This document shows positions 34,074 through 43,759 of a DNA stretch of 64,000 bases, piece by piece. The DNA is from CBDCKN01 sp965219035. GTDB lineage: Bacteria; Gemmatimonadota; Gemmatimonadetes; Longimicrobiales; Gaopeijiaceae. The notes under the pieces were generated by a model that was not told the origin of the DNA, made no database searches, and saw nothing but the letters and a program-made list of their open reading frames with translations. Each line of letters opens with the position of its first letter. The stretch's first letter is position 1. The DNA is taken from NCBI GenBank assembly GCA_965219035.1, contig CBDCMR010000004.1:558001-622000 (forward strand). Reading direction: 5' to 3'. The translations under genes and the position numbers were made by a program.

Positions 34074-34634
34074 GTGGGCGATGAGGCGGATCGCGGTGAA
34101 GTGACCGTGGACGTGCGCTCGGCCACCGTCGCGGATATACCGGCCCTGGCCGCCCTCATCGAGGCGTCGGTTCGTGGCCTCGGGCCACCGCACTACGACC
34201 CGCGGCAGATCGAGAGCTCCCTCGTGCATCTGTTCGGGGTCGACACCTCCATGATCGACGACGGGACCTACGTGGTCGCAGATCACGACAGCCAGCTCGT
34301 GGCGTGTGGAGGATGGAGCCGCCGGCGAACACCGTTCGGCGGAGACCAGGCCGCCGCCTTCCGGGACGAGGATCTCCGGAATCCCACGACGGAGCCCGCC
34401 GTCCTGAGGGCCTTCTTCGTTCATCCCGAATGGGTGCGGAGAGGGCTCGGACGGAGGCTCGTGGAAGCCAGCGAGGGGGCCGCCAGTGCCGAAGGGTTCC
34501 GCACCTTCGAGCTCGTTTCCACCCTGCCAGGCCTGGCCTTGTACCGCGCCCTCGGATACCGGGAGACCGAACCGGTGGACATCGAGCTGCCCGACGGCGT
34601 GGTCGTACAGGCCGTTCACATGGTGAAGCCGTAG
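34074..34634 (+). CDS. GNAT-family N-acetyltransferase
   Basis: 186 residues. VRSATVADIPALAALIEASV starts the fold; the acetyl-CoA binding motif AFFVHPEWVRRGLGRRLVEA (R-x-x-G-x-G/R) and ALYRALGYRETEPV complete it. The acceptor is unknown. The YcaQ-like gene follows 4 nt after the stop, so they are co-transcribed. Confidence 0.82.
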   Translation: MGDEADRGEVTVDVRSATVADIPALAALIEASVRGLGPPHYDPRQIESSLVHLFGVDTSMIDDGTYVVADHDSQLVACGGWSRRRTPFGGDQAAAFRDEDLRNPTTEPAVLRAFFVHPEWVRRGLGRRLVEASEGAASAEGFRTFELVSTLPGLALYRALGYRETEPVDIELPDGVVVQAVHMVKP

Positions 34635-34638
34635 TCGC

Positions 34639-35850
34639 ATGCCGGTCCCATCCCTCCGCCTCGATCAGGTCGTGCGGCTCTGGTTCCACCGGCAAGGCCT
34701 GTGGGAGCCACGTGGCTCCGCGAAACTCGACAGGCGGGCACTCACGGAGCACCTCGAACGGACCGGAGCGCTCCAGCTGGACACGATCAACGTGGTGGAC
34801 CGGGCCCACTACCTGACGCTGTGGAGCCGCTTCGGCCCGTACGATCGCAAACGTGTGGATCGCTGGGTCTATCGGGACCGGGTCGGCTACGAGTACTGGG
34901 GACACGAAGCCTCGATCCTTCCCATCTCGCACCTCCCGCTGGGCCGGCGGCGCATGCGCCGCTTCCCACCGAAGAGCTGGAGCGGCAAGTCCTGGTGGAG
35001 CGTGTACCGGACGTCGGCCGCGTCGAAGCGCCGCGTCCTGAAGCTACTCCGGGACGAGGGTCCTCTTGAGAGCTTGGATTTCGAACAGCACCCTGCCGAG
35101 CGCGGGCGGCTCGCGCCAGGCGGAAGCATGCCGCTTCCCAAGGAGGACAAACGGTCCCTCAAGCTGCTCTGGCACCAGGGGCGGGTGGGAATACGGGCCC
35201 GTCGCCACTTCCGATGTGTGTACGACCTGGCCGAGAGGGTGTACCCCTCCGGATCGCCGGCCAGCGCAGCGGAGTTCGAGGACAGCTGGCTCTTCGTCGG
35301 TCTCTCGGGAAACGGAGTCGCTAGCGAGCGGCACTTGTCGAACTACTTCACCGCCCCTGACCTGGGGACGGCGAACCGGAGACGGGTGATCGCGCGAAAC
35401 CTGAAGAAGGGACGAATCGTCGAGGTCTGCGTGGAGGGACTGGGAGGCCGGTTCTACGCGCTTCCCGAGCACCTCGACGGGGTGGAGGGTCTCCCCGAGC
35501 CTGAGGGGACCACGCTCATCTGTCCCTTCGACTCATTGCTCTGGCAGAGAAAGCGCGCCGAGGAGCTCCTCGGCTTCCACTACCGTATCGAGATCTACGT
35601 GCCGGCCGCAAAGCGGGAGTTCGGATATTACGTGCTGCCCATCCTCCACGACGGACGCCTCGTGGGGCGCCTGGACCCCAAGCTGCATCGGGAGCGCGGC
35701 GAGCTAGAGGTCAAAGCCATCCATCTGGAGGCCGGCTTCAAGCGAGACAGGTCATTCGACCGCGGGCTTGCACAGGCGCTGGGAAGCCTGGGCGAGCACG
35801 TGGGAGCCGACCGACTCGACCTCCCCAACGGCTGGCGACAGATGGTGTAA
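34639..35850 (+). CDS. YcaQ/AlkX-like winged-helix DNA glycosylase
   Basis: 403 residues of the HTH_42 family. GALQLDTINVVDRAHYLTLW carries the Q-x-D catalytic motif known from interstrand-crosslink glycosylases (E. coli YcaQ, Streptomyces AlkX/AZL). Further blocks: WGHEASILP, CPFDSLLWQRKR and RVGRLDPKLHRE-like GRLDPK. The enzyme unhooks alkylated or crosslinked bases. ATG 34639. Confidence 0.85.
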   Translation: MPVPSLRLDQVVRLWFHRQGLWEPRGSAKLDRRALTEHLERTGALQLDTINVVDRAHYLTLWSRFGPYDRKRVDRWVYRDRVGYEYWGHEASILPISHLPLGRRRMRRFPPKSWSGKSWWSVYRTSAASKRRVLKLLRDEGPLESLDFEQHPAERGRLAPGGSMPLPKEDKRSLKLLWHQGRVGIRARRHFRCVYDLAERVYPSGSPASAAEFEDSWLFVGLSGNGVASERHLSNYFTAPDLGTANRRRVIARNLKKGRIVEVCVEGLGGRFYALPEHLDGVEGLPEPEGTTLICPFDSLLWQRKRAEELLGFHYRIEIYVPAAKREFGYYVLPILHDGRLVGRLDPKLHRERGELEVKAIHLEAGFKRDRSFDRGLAQALGSLGEHVGADRLDLPNGWRQMV

Positions 35851-35861
35851 CTCGTCCGCGG

Positions 35862-37436
35862 TCAACCGAGGGACATGGCCGGGTCGTCGGGAGGCGGGTC
35901 CTGCGCCCCCGTGAGTCGCGCCCGGAACTCGGATTCCCTCTCAGGGGACAGCGCCGTGAACAACGATACGGCAGGAACCACGAGCAGCGGGACCATCGTA
36001 GTCACGTAGGCCGGATCGAGCCCTTCCCCGTGGCTGGTCAACAGAGAAACGAGCAGCCGAACCGGAGTGGACGCTCCTTCGGGCGCCTGGAGGTCGATCC
36101 ACAGAGCCCACTTGATCAGCACGAACCAGACACCTCCGGTGCCATACCCCGCAAGCATCCCCCAGTAGGCGCCCGGCTCCGTGGTACGGCGCCAGTAGAG
36201 CACGTAGGCCACCGAGATGGCGGCGGGGACGACCATGGCGAACGCGAACAGGAGCATATCCAGTATGGAGACCCGGGTGCTCGTGGCAATCCACCACGCA
36301 ACCAGAGCTGAGATCAGGGCGTAGCCCACCGTGACCGTCTGGTAGGCGCGGAGCCTTCGCTCAGACGAGTACGTGCCCGCAGACGGGATCCAATCGCGAA
36401 CGAACATGGTGGCGCTGGAGAGGAGGATGGGTCCACCCGACGAGATGACCGCTGCCAGGACGGCCGCCAGAGCGATCCCGCCCATGACCGGACTGATCTC
36501 CGCGGCCTGGGTTGTGAGATTTCGGTAGCCGGCCAACCCGGAGTCGGTTCCGTAGCGGGCCACAGTGAGGATGCCGATCAGCCCCGCGAGGACCGGCATG
36601 AGGGCGGCGATGGCGCCACCGGCGATAAACGCCGGCGCGAGGCTCCGCTCGGACCGCGTCGCGGTGGAGTAGTTTGCGTAGATGGACGCGGCCGGTGAGT
36701 GGATCGTAGCCGAGAAGAACATGGCCAGAATCGCTATCCACCCCCCGCCCGCGAACCCCCACCAGGCCTCTCGGGCGTTGGACGACGAAGTGAGCTGTGC
36801 GTTCACCTGCTCGGTCACGGCGTCCCAGCCGCCAAGCTCGCGCACGCCCAAGACCCCCACGGCCAGGAGGGAGGCCAGGATCACGGTGCAATGGATGACG
36901 TTGGTGACCGCCGTGCCCCACAGACCGCCCAGAGACACGTACGTCGCCAGTACCAGGGCGGCGATGAGCGTGCCGTGCAGCATGGAGAGGGGAGTGAGGG
37001 AGCTGATGATCACGCCGATCACGTACGCCTCGATGACGTTGACGATGGCGTACTCGGTCTGCACGCACAGGCTGGTGAGCCACTGGCACCGCTTCGAGCC
37101 GAAGCGGATCGAGAACAGCTCCCCCACGGTTTGGAGCCCAAGTCGCCGGTAGTAGACCGCGAAGGCGAGACCCACCAATACCAGGGCGGCGAACGAGCTG
37201 ATCCCATACCACCACATGTTCCAGACACCACCCGTCACGACATCCCCAGCCACCCCGTACGTCCCGGCGCCCCCGATGCGCCCGCCCGCCAGCGCGAAGG
37301 CCACGAGTACTCCGGACATCCCGCCGCCGGCCACGGCCCAGTCGCTCGAGCCTTTGGATCGTCGGGCCATGAGGGCTCCGACGGCCGTGACCCCAACGAG
37401 GTAGAGAACGATGACGGTGACTGCGACGGTGTCCAC
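35862..37436 (-). CDS. Sodium/solute symporter (SSS family)
   Basis: 524 residues with about 13 hydrophobic segments. Family features: ALAGGRIGGAGTYGVAGDV near helix 2, YYRRLGLQTVGELFSIRFG, and the later AAVISSGGPILLSSATMFVR sodium-binding segment (S-S/G). The GTG at 37436 has AAAGGAG 5 nt upstream, so I prefer it to ATG 37466 or 37598. It couples Na+ entry to uptake of a small organic solute; specificity unknown. Divergent from the zinc protease gene across 230 bp. Confidence 0.82.
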   Translation of the reverse strand: MDTVAVTVIVLYLVGVTAVGALMARRSKGSSDWAVAGGGMSGVLVAFALAGGRIGGAGTYGVAGDVVTGGVWNMWWYGISSFAALVLVGLAFAVYYRRLGLQTVGELFSIRFGSKRCQWLTSLCVQTEYAIVNVIEAYVIGVIISSLTPLSMLHGTLIAALVLATYVSLGGLWGTAVTNVIHCTVILASLLAVGVLGVRELGGWDAVTEQVNAQLTSSSNAREAWWGFAGGGWIAILAMFFSATIHSPAASIYANYSTATRSERSLAPAFIAGGAIAALMPVLAGLIGILTVARYGTDSGLAGYRNLTTQAAEISPVMGGIALAAVLAAVISSGGPILLSSATMFVRDWIPSAGTYSSERRLRAYQTVTVGYALISALVAWWIATSTRVSILDMLLFAFAMVVPAAISVAYVLYWRRTTEPGAYWGMLAGYGTGGVWFVLIKWALWIDLQAPEGASTPVRLLVSLLTSHGEGLDPAYVTTMVPLLVVPAVSLFTALSPERESEFRARLTGAQDPPPDDPAMSLG

Positions 37437-37666
37437 TCGAGCTCCTTTGGGGAGGATTCGGCCCATTCGAGCGGGCGGAGAGTGCCTCGGCCCGGGGGCA
37501 GCGACTCGGGCGGGTTGGATAACCTTCGGGGAGTCGGTGTGCAACCGCGCGAAGACGCGACGCGGAACAATCGTCCACCGCGGAGGGGTCCGCTCCACGG
37601 ACGCGGTACGGTGTGCTACCTTCTCCGCCCTACGGTCATCTCGTACCCGTCACAAAGGAGATCTCG

Positions 37667-40147
37667 ATGAAGCGGATCATCCCAGCAGTCCTGATGGCTA
37701 TCCTGGGAGTGGGAGTAGCGGGCGCCTCCGACACGGCACATGCAGCTACGGCCAGGCCTTTCATTCAGGAGCCGAGCGACAGCACGTCGACCGAGCAAAG
37801 CGGCGAGCACGAGATCAGGCCGTATGGCGAGGTGATCACCGAGGAGGCAGAGTCCGACCCCGGCGTGTTCACCGTTCACTGGGTGGGCGACAAGCTGTAC
37901 TACGAGATCCCCAACAACCTGCTCGAGCGCGAGATGCTGCTTGTCTCACGCATCGCACGAACGGCCACCGACATCGGATACGGCGGTCAGAAGGTGAACA
38001 CACAGACCGTGCGCTGGCAGCGACGGCAGAAGCAGGTCTTCCTGCGGATCGTCTCGTACGTCAACGTGGCCGACTCCACGGAGCCCATTGCAGCCGCCGT
38101 GGAGAACGCGAACTTCGAGCCAATCCTCCGGGCCTTCGACGTCGAGGCCATCAACCCGGACAGCACGGGCATCGTCATCGAGACCACAGACCTCTACTCC
38201 GAAGACGTGCCGATGCTCGGCCTCCAGTCCAGCCGGCGAGAACAGTACGGCGTGCGGGGTCTCGCCGAGGACCGCTCGTTCATCGACTCCGCCCACAGCT
38301 ATCCCGAGAATATCGAGGTGAGGACGGTCCTGACGTACAACGCCAGCGAGGCTCCCTCCAACGCATCGACCGGCACGCTCACGCTGGAGATGGCCCACTC
38401 CATGATCCTGCTCCCGGCGGAGCCGATGCAGCCCCGACTGTGGGACGACCGCGTGGGGTTCTTCAGCCTCACACAGACCGACTACGGGCTCGACGAGCAA
38501 CGCGCAACACAACGCAGGTACATCACGCGCTGGCGGCTGGAGCCCAGCGATCCAGAGGCCTGGGCACGCGGAGAGCTTGTGGATCCGGTGGAGCCGATCG
38601 TCTACTACATCGATCCGGCTACGCCCGAGAAGTGGCGGCCCTACCTCAAGCAGGGCATCGAGGACTGGCAGTCGGCATTCGAGGAGGCCGGGTTCCGGCG
38701 CGCCATCATCGCCCGGGATCCGCCCACGCCGGAGGAGGATCCAGAGTTCTCCCCGGAGGACATCCGCTACTCGGTGATTCGATACTACCCGTCCGACGTT
38801 CAGAACGCGTCGGGGCCCCACGTACACGACCCACGGACCGGTGAGATTCTGGAGAGTGACATCAGCTGGTATCACAACGTGATGAACCTGGTTCGGAACT
38901 GGTACTTCGTTCAGACAGCCACGGTGAACCCCGCAGCGCGCGGGATAAAGTTCGACGACGAGGTGATGGGAGAGTTGGTCCGGTTCGTCTCCGCCCACGA
39001 GGTGGGCCACACCATCGGGCTGCAGCACGCCATGCAGTCGAGCTCAGCATATCCCGCGGACTCTCTGCGGTCGAAGTCGTTCACCTGCCGCATGGGCACG
39101 TCCCCGTCCATCATGGACTACGCACGCTTCAACTACATCGCACAGCCCGGGGACGACGCTTGCTTGATGCCCCAGGTGGGCCCGTACGACAAGTGGGCCA
39201 TCCGTTGGGGCTATCGACCTGTACAGACTGCAACGAGCGCAGACGCCGAGCAGCCCACTCTGCACCGGTGGGTGCTCGAGCACAGCGAGCCCTTGTACCG
39301 CTACGGAGCCAACAGGCAGTACGACCCGACCTCTCGCAGCGAGGCCCTCAGCGATGATCCGGTGCGGGCCAGCGAATACGGCATCGCCAACCTGCAGCGT
39401 ATCGTGCCCAACCTGGTAGAGTGGACCCGGGAGGACGGCAAGGACTACGCGCAGCTCGCCGAGCTCTACAACCAGGTGATCGCCCAGTGGAACCGGTACA
39501 TGGGGCACATCGCCGCGGTCGTCGGTGGCGTGGTGCGTACGGCCAAGACGGCGGATCAGCCCGGAGCGGTCTACGAGATGGTGCCGAAGTCGAAGCAGAA
39601 GGAAGCCATGCGGTTCTTCGAGGAGGAGGCCCTGGCCACCCCCATGTGGATGCTCGATGAGGACATCCTCACCCGGATCGAGCACGCCGGGATCGTGGAG
39701 CGCATCCGACAAAGGCAGGTCGGCGTTGTGAACAACATCCTCAACCCGGCTCGCATGCAGCGGTTGGTGGAGGCCGGTGCTCGTCGGGGTGACGGCGCGT
39801 ACACGCTGGGCGAGATGATGACCGATCTGCGCCGCGCCGTCTGGACCGAGCTCCGAGACGGCGATAATGTGGACGCCTTCCGTCGGAACCTGCAGCGGGG
39901 ATACCTGGAACGGATGGCCTGGCTCATGACCGAGGAGCCCGACCAGCCATCGGGACAGCTCACCGCCAGCAACATCACCCCGGTCGACGTGAGCCAGTCG
40001 GACATCCGGGCCTTCGTACGTGGCGAGCTCGAAACGGTGAAGACCGAGATCGGCGCGGCGCTGAACGCCAACCTGGACCAGGCGACCACCTATCACCTGC
40101 GGGATGCTCTGGTGAGGATCGACGACATCCTGGACCCAGGTGACTGA
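37667..40147 (+). CDS. Secreted zinc-dependent metalloprotease (DUF5117/DUF4953 family)
   Basis: 826 residues from ATG 37667 (AAAGGAG upstream). Signal peptide (AVLMAILGVGVAGASDTAHA) then DUF5118/DUF5117 domains and a metzincin-like catalytic domain with RFVSAHEVGHTIGLQHAMQS (HExxHxxGxxH) followed by a Met-turn-like SIMDYARFNY. Large proteins of this kind are common in Gemmatimonadota and Bacteroidota and are presumed extracellular or periplasmic peptidases. The C-terminal 250 residues are helical. Confidence 0.85.
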   Translation: MKRIIPAVLMAILGVGVAGASDTAHAATARPFIQEPSDSTSTEQSGEHEIRPYGEVITEEAESDPGVFTVHWVGDKLYYEIPNNLLEREMLLVSRIARTATDIGYGGQKVNTQTVRWQRRQKQVFLRIVSYVNVADSTEPIAAAVENANFEPILRAFDVEAINPDSTGIVIETTDLYSEDVPMLGLQSSRREQYGVRGLAEDRSFIDSAHSYPENIEVRTVLTYNASEAPSNASTGTLTLEMAHSMILLPAEPMQPRLWDDRVGFFSLTQTDYGLDEQRATQRRYITRWRLEPSDPEAWARGELVDPVEPIVYYIDPATPEKWRPYLKQGIEDWQSAFEEAGFRRAIIARDPPTPEEDPEFSPEDIRYSVIRYYPSDVQNASGPHVHDPRTGEILESDISWYHNVMNLVRNWYFVQTATVNPAARGIKFDDEVMGELVRFVSAHEVGHTIGLQHAMQSSSAYPADSLRSKSFTCRMGTSPSIMDYARFNYIAQPGDDACLMPQVGPYDKWAIRWGYRPVQTATSADAEQPTLHRWVLEHSEPLYRYGANRQYDPTSRSEALSDDPVRASEYGIANLQRIVPNLVEWTREDGKDYAQLAELYNQVIAQWNRYMGHIAAVVGGVVRTAKTADQPGAVYEMVPKSKQKEAMRFFEEEALATPMWMLDEDILTRIEHAGIVERIRQRQVGVVNNILNPARMQRLVEAGARRGDGAYTLGEMMTDLRRAVWTELRDGDNVDAFRRNLQRGYLERMAWLMTEEPDQPSGQLTASNITPVDVSQSDIRAFVRGELETVKTEIGAALNANLDQATTYHLRDALVRIDDILDPGD

Positions 40148-40302
40148 GGTGGCCGGCGACCCGCTCGGAGCCCCGGAGGTGTATCGGCTAACATCAGACG
40201 AGACGGCCGCTCGGCGCGGGGGATTGGGACCCTCGGGCGCCGTCGGGGTATGGTGGTTCGCGGTGACACCCGCGTTCACCTGCCCCGAGGTACCGGCCGA
40301 TC

Positions 40303-42702
40303 ATGTCCATGCCTTTACCGCTAGAAGAGTTTCCGTTCGGGACCCGCCTGAGCCTGGCGCACCTCATCGACTTCTGGGAGCGCCAGGACGAGGATCCGAG
40401 CTCCCTGCATGCGCCCCTTGCCCGGGTGATCGTCGAGAAGCTCGAAGAGGCTCCGGAGCTCCGAGGGATCATCGACGACCGCTCGCTGCTACAGACACAC
40501 GGGGAGCTCATCGACCTCATGATGACCGCCATGGTGCCGGCGGGTCGGCGTGACGACTACTACGCCGCAGCCATCGAGCCCTTCAATACGCTCCCCTTCT
40601 ACGAGTCGCCGGCATGGCGGCGCCTCGGGCTGGGCGACGCTAAGCGTTTCCAGGAGCGCATCAACATCCCGCCGGACCAGTTCGTCTTCGCGAAGCTCAT
40701 GTGGGCCTACGAGTTTCTTCTCGGGAAGTGGTTGGGCGTCGAGGCGAATCTCCAGTACGCCCTCGTCATGACCGTACACGACGAGGATGTCGGGCTGGAC
40801 AGACACTTTTCGTTGGGCCCCGATCCTCGGTTCGTGTCGGTGAGGCTCGTTCGCGACCTCGACAAGCCGTCCTCGGAGGACATCGCACGCCTGCTGGCCG
40901 AGCCGACCAACCTCGACCTGTGGACCGAGGTGCTCCCTCCGGACGCCTTCGAGTTCGATGGCATGACGATGATCACGGCGGTGGACGTGACGCCCCACGA
41001 GGTGATCTCGCGACTCAAGAACGACCTCATCGAGAAGGACTCGATGGCGTCGCCCGAGAAGATCGATCGACTCCAGCATCGGATCCGCAATCTCCTGGGT
41101 TGCCCGGAGCTCAGCCTCGGCCTGATCGCCTTCGACCGGCGCGCCGACGTCGAAGCGATCGAGGGAGCGAGGGCGGTGGGCAGAAGCCTACTCCTCTGCG
41201 ACGAGTGCGCCCCCATCTGCCCGAACCGAGCCAATTCCCACTACGCGGGAGTCTTCCAGGGTACCGACCCCGTCATCGTTCAGGATCTGAAGAGGTCGAG
41301 GATACGCACCGGTTACGAACACCACCTTCGGCAGCACGGGCACCGTAGCCTCCTTCTCTACCCGCTCCACGTCGGGGACCAACTGGTCGGGCTCATGGAG
41401 CTCGCCTCGCCCAAGCCCGGCTACCTCAACGCCTTCAACGCCCGGCGACTGTTGGATGTCGTTCCGCTCTTCGCCACCACACTCAAGCGCAACCTGGACG
41501 AAGTCGAGGATCGTGTGCAGGCCGTCATCAAGCGGAGGTACACGGCGATCCACTCGGCTGTAGAATGGTGTTTTCGCGAGGCCGCCCTGAGCTACCTGGT
41601 TCAGAAGGAGCCCGGGGAGGTGAGCCCCGAGCTCGAGCAGATCGTCTTTCATGACGTGTACCCACTCTACGGCCTGGTCGACATGCGCAACTCGTCGCGG
41701 ATACGCAACGAGGCGATTCGAGCTGACCTCAGCGACCAGCTCAAGCTGGCCCTGGACGTGATCAATGCCGCCGGGCAGATTCGACCGCTCCCCGCGCTGG
41801 AAGAAGTGGGATACCTGCTGGCGCGGCATCTCGACCGTATCGAAAGCGAACTCCGGTCGGCTGACGAATCAGGCATCTTGGAGCTACTCCGGCGTGACGT
41901 GGAGCCGCTCTTCGGACAACTCGAGACCTACGGGAGTGATGTGGCGGAGCGTGTGGCCGCCTATCGCGGGGCACTCGACGGAGACCTGAACATCGTCTAT
42001 CGCCGCCGCAAGGACTTCGAAGAGAGCGTGGCGGCCTTGAACGAGGCCATCTCGATGACGCTGGACGCGGAGGAAGAGCGGGCCCAGGCCATGTTCCCCC
42101 ACTTCTTCGAGAAATTCAGGACGGACGGCGTGGACCACAGCATATACGTCGGACCTGCGCTGCACGAGGACGGGCTCTTCGATGAGCTCTATCTGCGAAA
42201 CCTCCGGATCTGGCAGCTCATGACGACCTGCCGGATCGAGTGGGAGCTCGCCCGCGTCAAGACCGACATGCCCGTGTCCCTGGACGCGACCCACCTTATC
42301 CTCGTCCAGCATCAGCCGCTGTCGATACGCTTCCGCGTCGACGAGAAGCGCTTCGACGTGGACGGGGCGTACGACATCCGCTACGAGATCGTCAAGAAGC
42401 GGATCGACAAGGCCCGCATCCGCGGGACAAGCGAACGCGTGACTCAGCCGGGCCAGCTCGCCATCGTGTACTCGACGGCCAGTGAGGCCGCCGAGTACAG
42501 GAGATACGTCGAGTTCCTTCAGAGCAAGGGCTACTTCGGCCCGGGGCTGGAGGAGCTGGAGCTGGAGGACCTCCCGGGCATCTCCGGTCTCAAGGCGCTG
42601 CGAGTCGCCATCGCGAGCAAGGGCGAGATCGATGAGTCGGCCCCGCCGGCTCGACCCTCGGCCGCGGAGATCGAGACGGTCCTCACCGGAGACCAGGCCT
42701 AG
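40303..42702 (+). CDS. Large GAF-domain protein of unknown function
   Basis: 799 residues. A central region (RHRSLLLYPLHVGDQLVGLM then ELASPKPGYLNAFNARRL) is a GAF domain; before it lies a cysteine group (LLLCDECAPICPNRANSHYA) that could bind metal. The N-terminal 250 and C-terminal 350 residues are mostly helical with no recognised enzyme motif. I recall similar long GAF proteins in Bacteroidota and Gemmatimonadota as hypothetical. ATG 40303 or 40309; no clear Shine-Dalgarno. Confidence 0.7.
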   Translation: MSMPLPLEEFPFGTRLSLAHLIDFWERQDEDPSSLHAPLARVIVEKLEEAPELRGIIDDRSLLQTHGELIDLMMTAMVPAGRRDDYYAAAIEPFNTLPFYESPAWRRLGLGDAKRFQERINIPPDQFVFAKLMWAYEFLLGKWLGVEANLQYALVMTVHDEDVGLDRHFSLGPDPRFVSVRLVRDLDKPSSEDIARLLAEPTNLDLWTEVLPPDAFEFDGMTMITAVDVTPHEVISRLKNDLIEKDSMASPEKIDRLQHRIRNLLGCPELSLGLIAFDRRADVEAIEGARAVGRSLLLCDECAPICPNRANSHYAGVFQGTDPVIVQDLKRSRIRTGYEHHLRQHGHRSLLLYPLHVGDQLVGLMELASPKPGYLNAFNARRLLDVVPLFATTLKRNLDEVEDRVQAVIKRRYTAIHSAVEWCFREAALSYLVQKEPGEVSPELEQIVFHDVYPLYGLVDMRNSSRIRNEAIRADLSDQLKLALDVINAAGQIRPLPALEEVGYLLARHLDRIESELRSADESGILELLRRDVEPLFGQLETYGSDVAERVAAYRGALDGDLNIVYRRRKDFEESVAALNEAISMTLDAEEERAQAMFPHFFEKFRTDGVDHSIYVGPALHEDGLFDELYLRNLRIWQLMTTCRIEWELARVKTDMPVSLDATHLILVQHQPLSIRFRVDEKRFDVDGAYDIRYEIVKKRIDKARIRGTSERVTQPGQLAIVYSTASEAAEYRRYVEFLQSKGYFGPGLEELELEDLPGISGLKALRVAIASKGEIDESAPPARPSAAEIETVLTGDQA

Positions 42703-42718
42703 GAGCCTGGCGCGGACC

Positions 42719-43759
42719 TCACACGTTGAACCGCACGTGCATGATGTCGCCGTCGGCGACGACGTAGTCCTTGCCCTCGACCTGGAGACGTCCCGCGTCC
42801 TTCACCGCCTGCTCCGAGCCGTACTCCATGAAGGTCTCGTACGGCACGACCTCGGCACGGATGAACCCGCGCTCCAGGTCGGAGTGAATCCGTCCCGCAG
42901 CGGGTCGGGCTCTGGTGCCCCGGCGGATGGTCCACGCCCGCACCTCGTCGTGCCACACGGTGAAGAACGAGATGAGGTCCAGGAGGCCGTAGGCCGTCCG
43001 GATGAACCTGGCGAGGGCGGACTCGCCGAGGCCCAGACCCTCGAGAAAGGCGGCCTGGTCTTCGCCGTCGAGTCCGGCGATCTCGGCCTCCACGCTGGCG
43101 GATAGCACGAGACCTGCTGCGTGTAGCTCGCTCACACGGGACTCGAGATCCGGAGGCAAGGGCTCACCGGCCTGGTCCTCGGCGCGATTCAGGGCCACGA
43201 GGAGGGGCCGGTCCGAGAGCAAGCCGAAGCCTCTCAGATAGTCGCGATTCAACTCCTCGGCCGGGACGGATCGCAGCGGGCTCTCCTCCTCCAGTGCCGC
43301 TTTCATCGTCTCGAGCGAGGCCACCTCCTGTACGTCGGCCTGCTCCTTTCGTGCTCGGTCGAGCCGCCGCTCGACGATCTCGTGGTCGGCCAAGACGCAC
43401 TCGGCGTGGAAGGCCTCCATATCCCCCATGGGATCCGGGTCACCTTCGAGCGCGGGATTGGGAAAGTCCCTGAGCACCAGACAAAGCGCCTCCTGATCCC
43501 GGATCTGTTGGAGAGCCCGAGGAGAGAGGCCCTTCTTCTCGGCGCCGTGCTCCCCGGGGATGTCGCAGAAGCTCATCTCGGCATACGTGGTCTTCTTCGG
43601 CGAGAAGATCCGGGACAGCTCGTCGATCCGCACGTCGGGCACCCTCACGGTGCCTAAGCGCACTTCGCCGCCGAAGCCTACGGGCACGCCCAGGCCCGTC
43701 ATCGCGTTGAACACCGTGGTCTTCCCTGAGCCCGCGAATCCAACCAAACCGATCTTCAA
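42719..43759 (-). CDS. YchF/Obg-like GTPase (DUF933 C-terminal TGS)
   Basis: 346 residues. The Walker A GFAGSGKTTVFNAMTG, switch region KTTYAEMSFCDIPGEHG and the DUF933 C-terminus (LISFFTVWHDEVRAWTIRRG, GRIHSDLERGFIRAEV) identify the YchF/OLA1 group, which hydrolyses ATP or GTP and binds ribosomes. The G4 motif is NRAED, unlike the NMSE of canonical YchF, so this is a divergent paralogue. TTG 43759 is used: GGAGAAGGAA precedes it and homology begins with the next residue. Confidence 0.82.
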   Translation of the reverse strand: MKIGLVGFAGSGKTTVFNAMTGLGVPVGFGGEVRLGTVRVPDVRIDELSRIFSPKKTTYAEMSFCDIPGEHGAEKKGLSPRALQQIRDQEALCLVLRDFPNPALEGDPDPMGDMEAFHAECVLADHEIVERRLDRARKEQADVQEVASLETMKAALEEESPLRSVPAEELNRDYLRGFGLLSDRPLLVALNRAEDQAGEPLPPDLESRVSELHAAGLVLSASVEAEIAGLDGEDQAAFLEGLGLGESALARFIRTAYGLLDLISFFTVWHDEVRAWTIRRGTRARPAAGRIHSDLERGFIRAEVVPYETFMEYGSEQAVKDAGRLQVEGKDYVVADGDIMHVRFNV

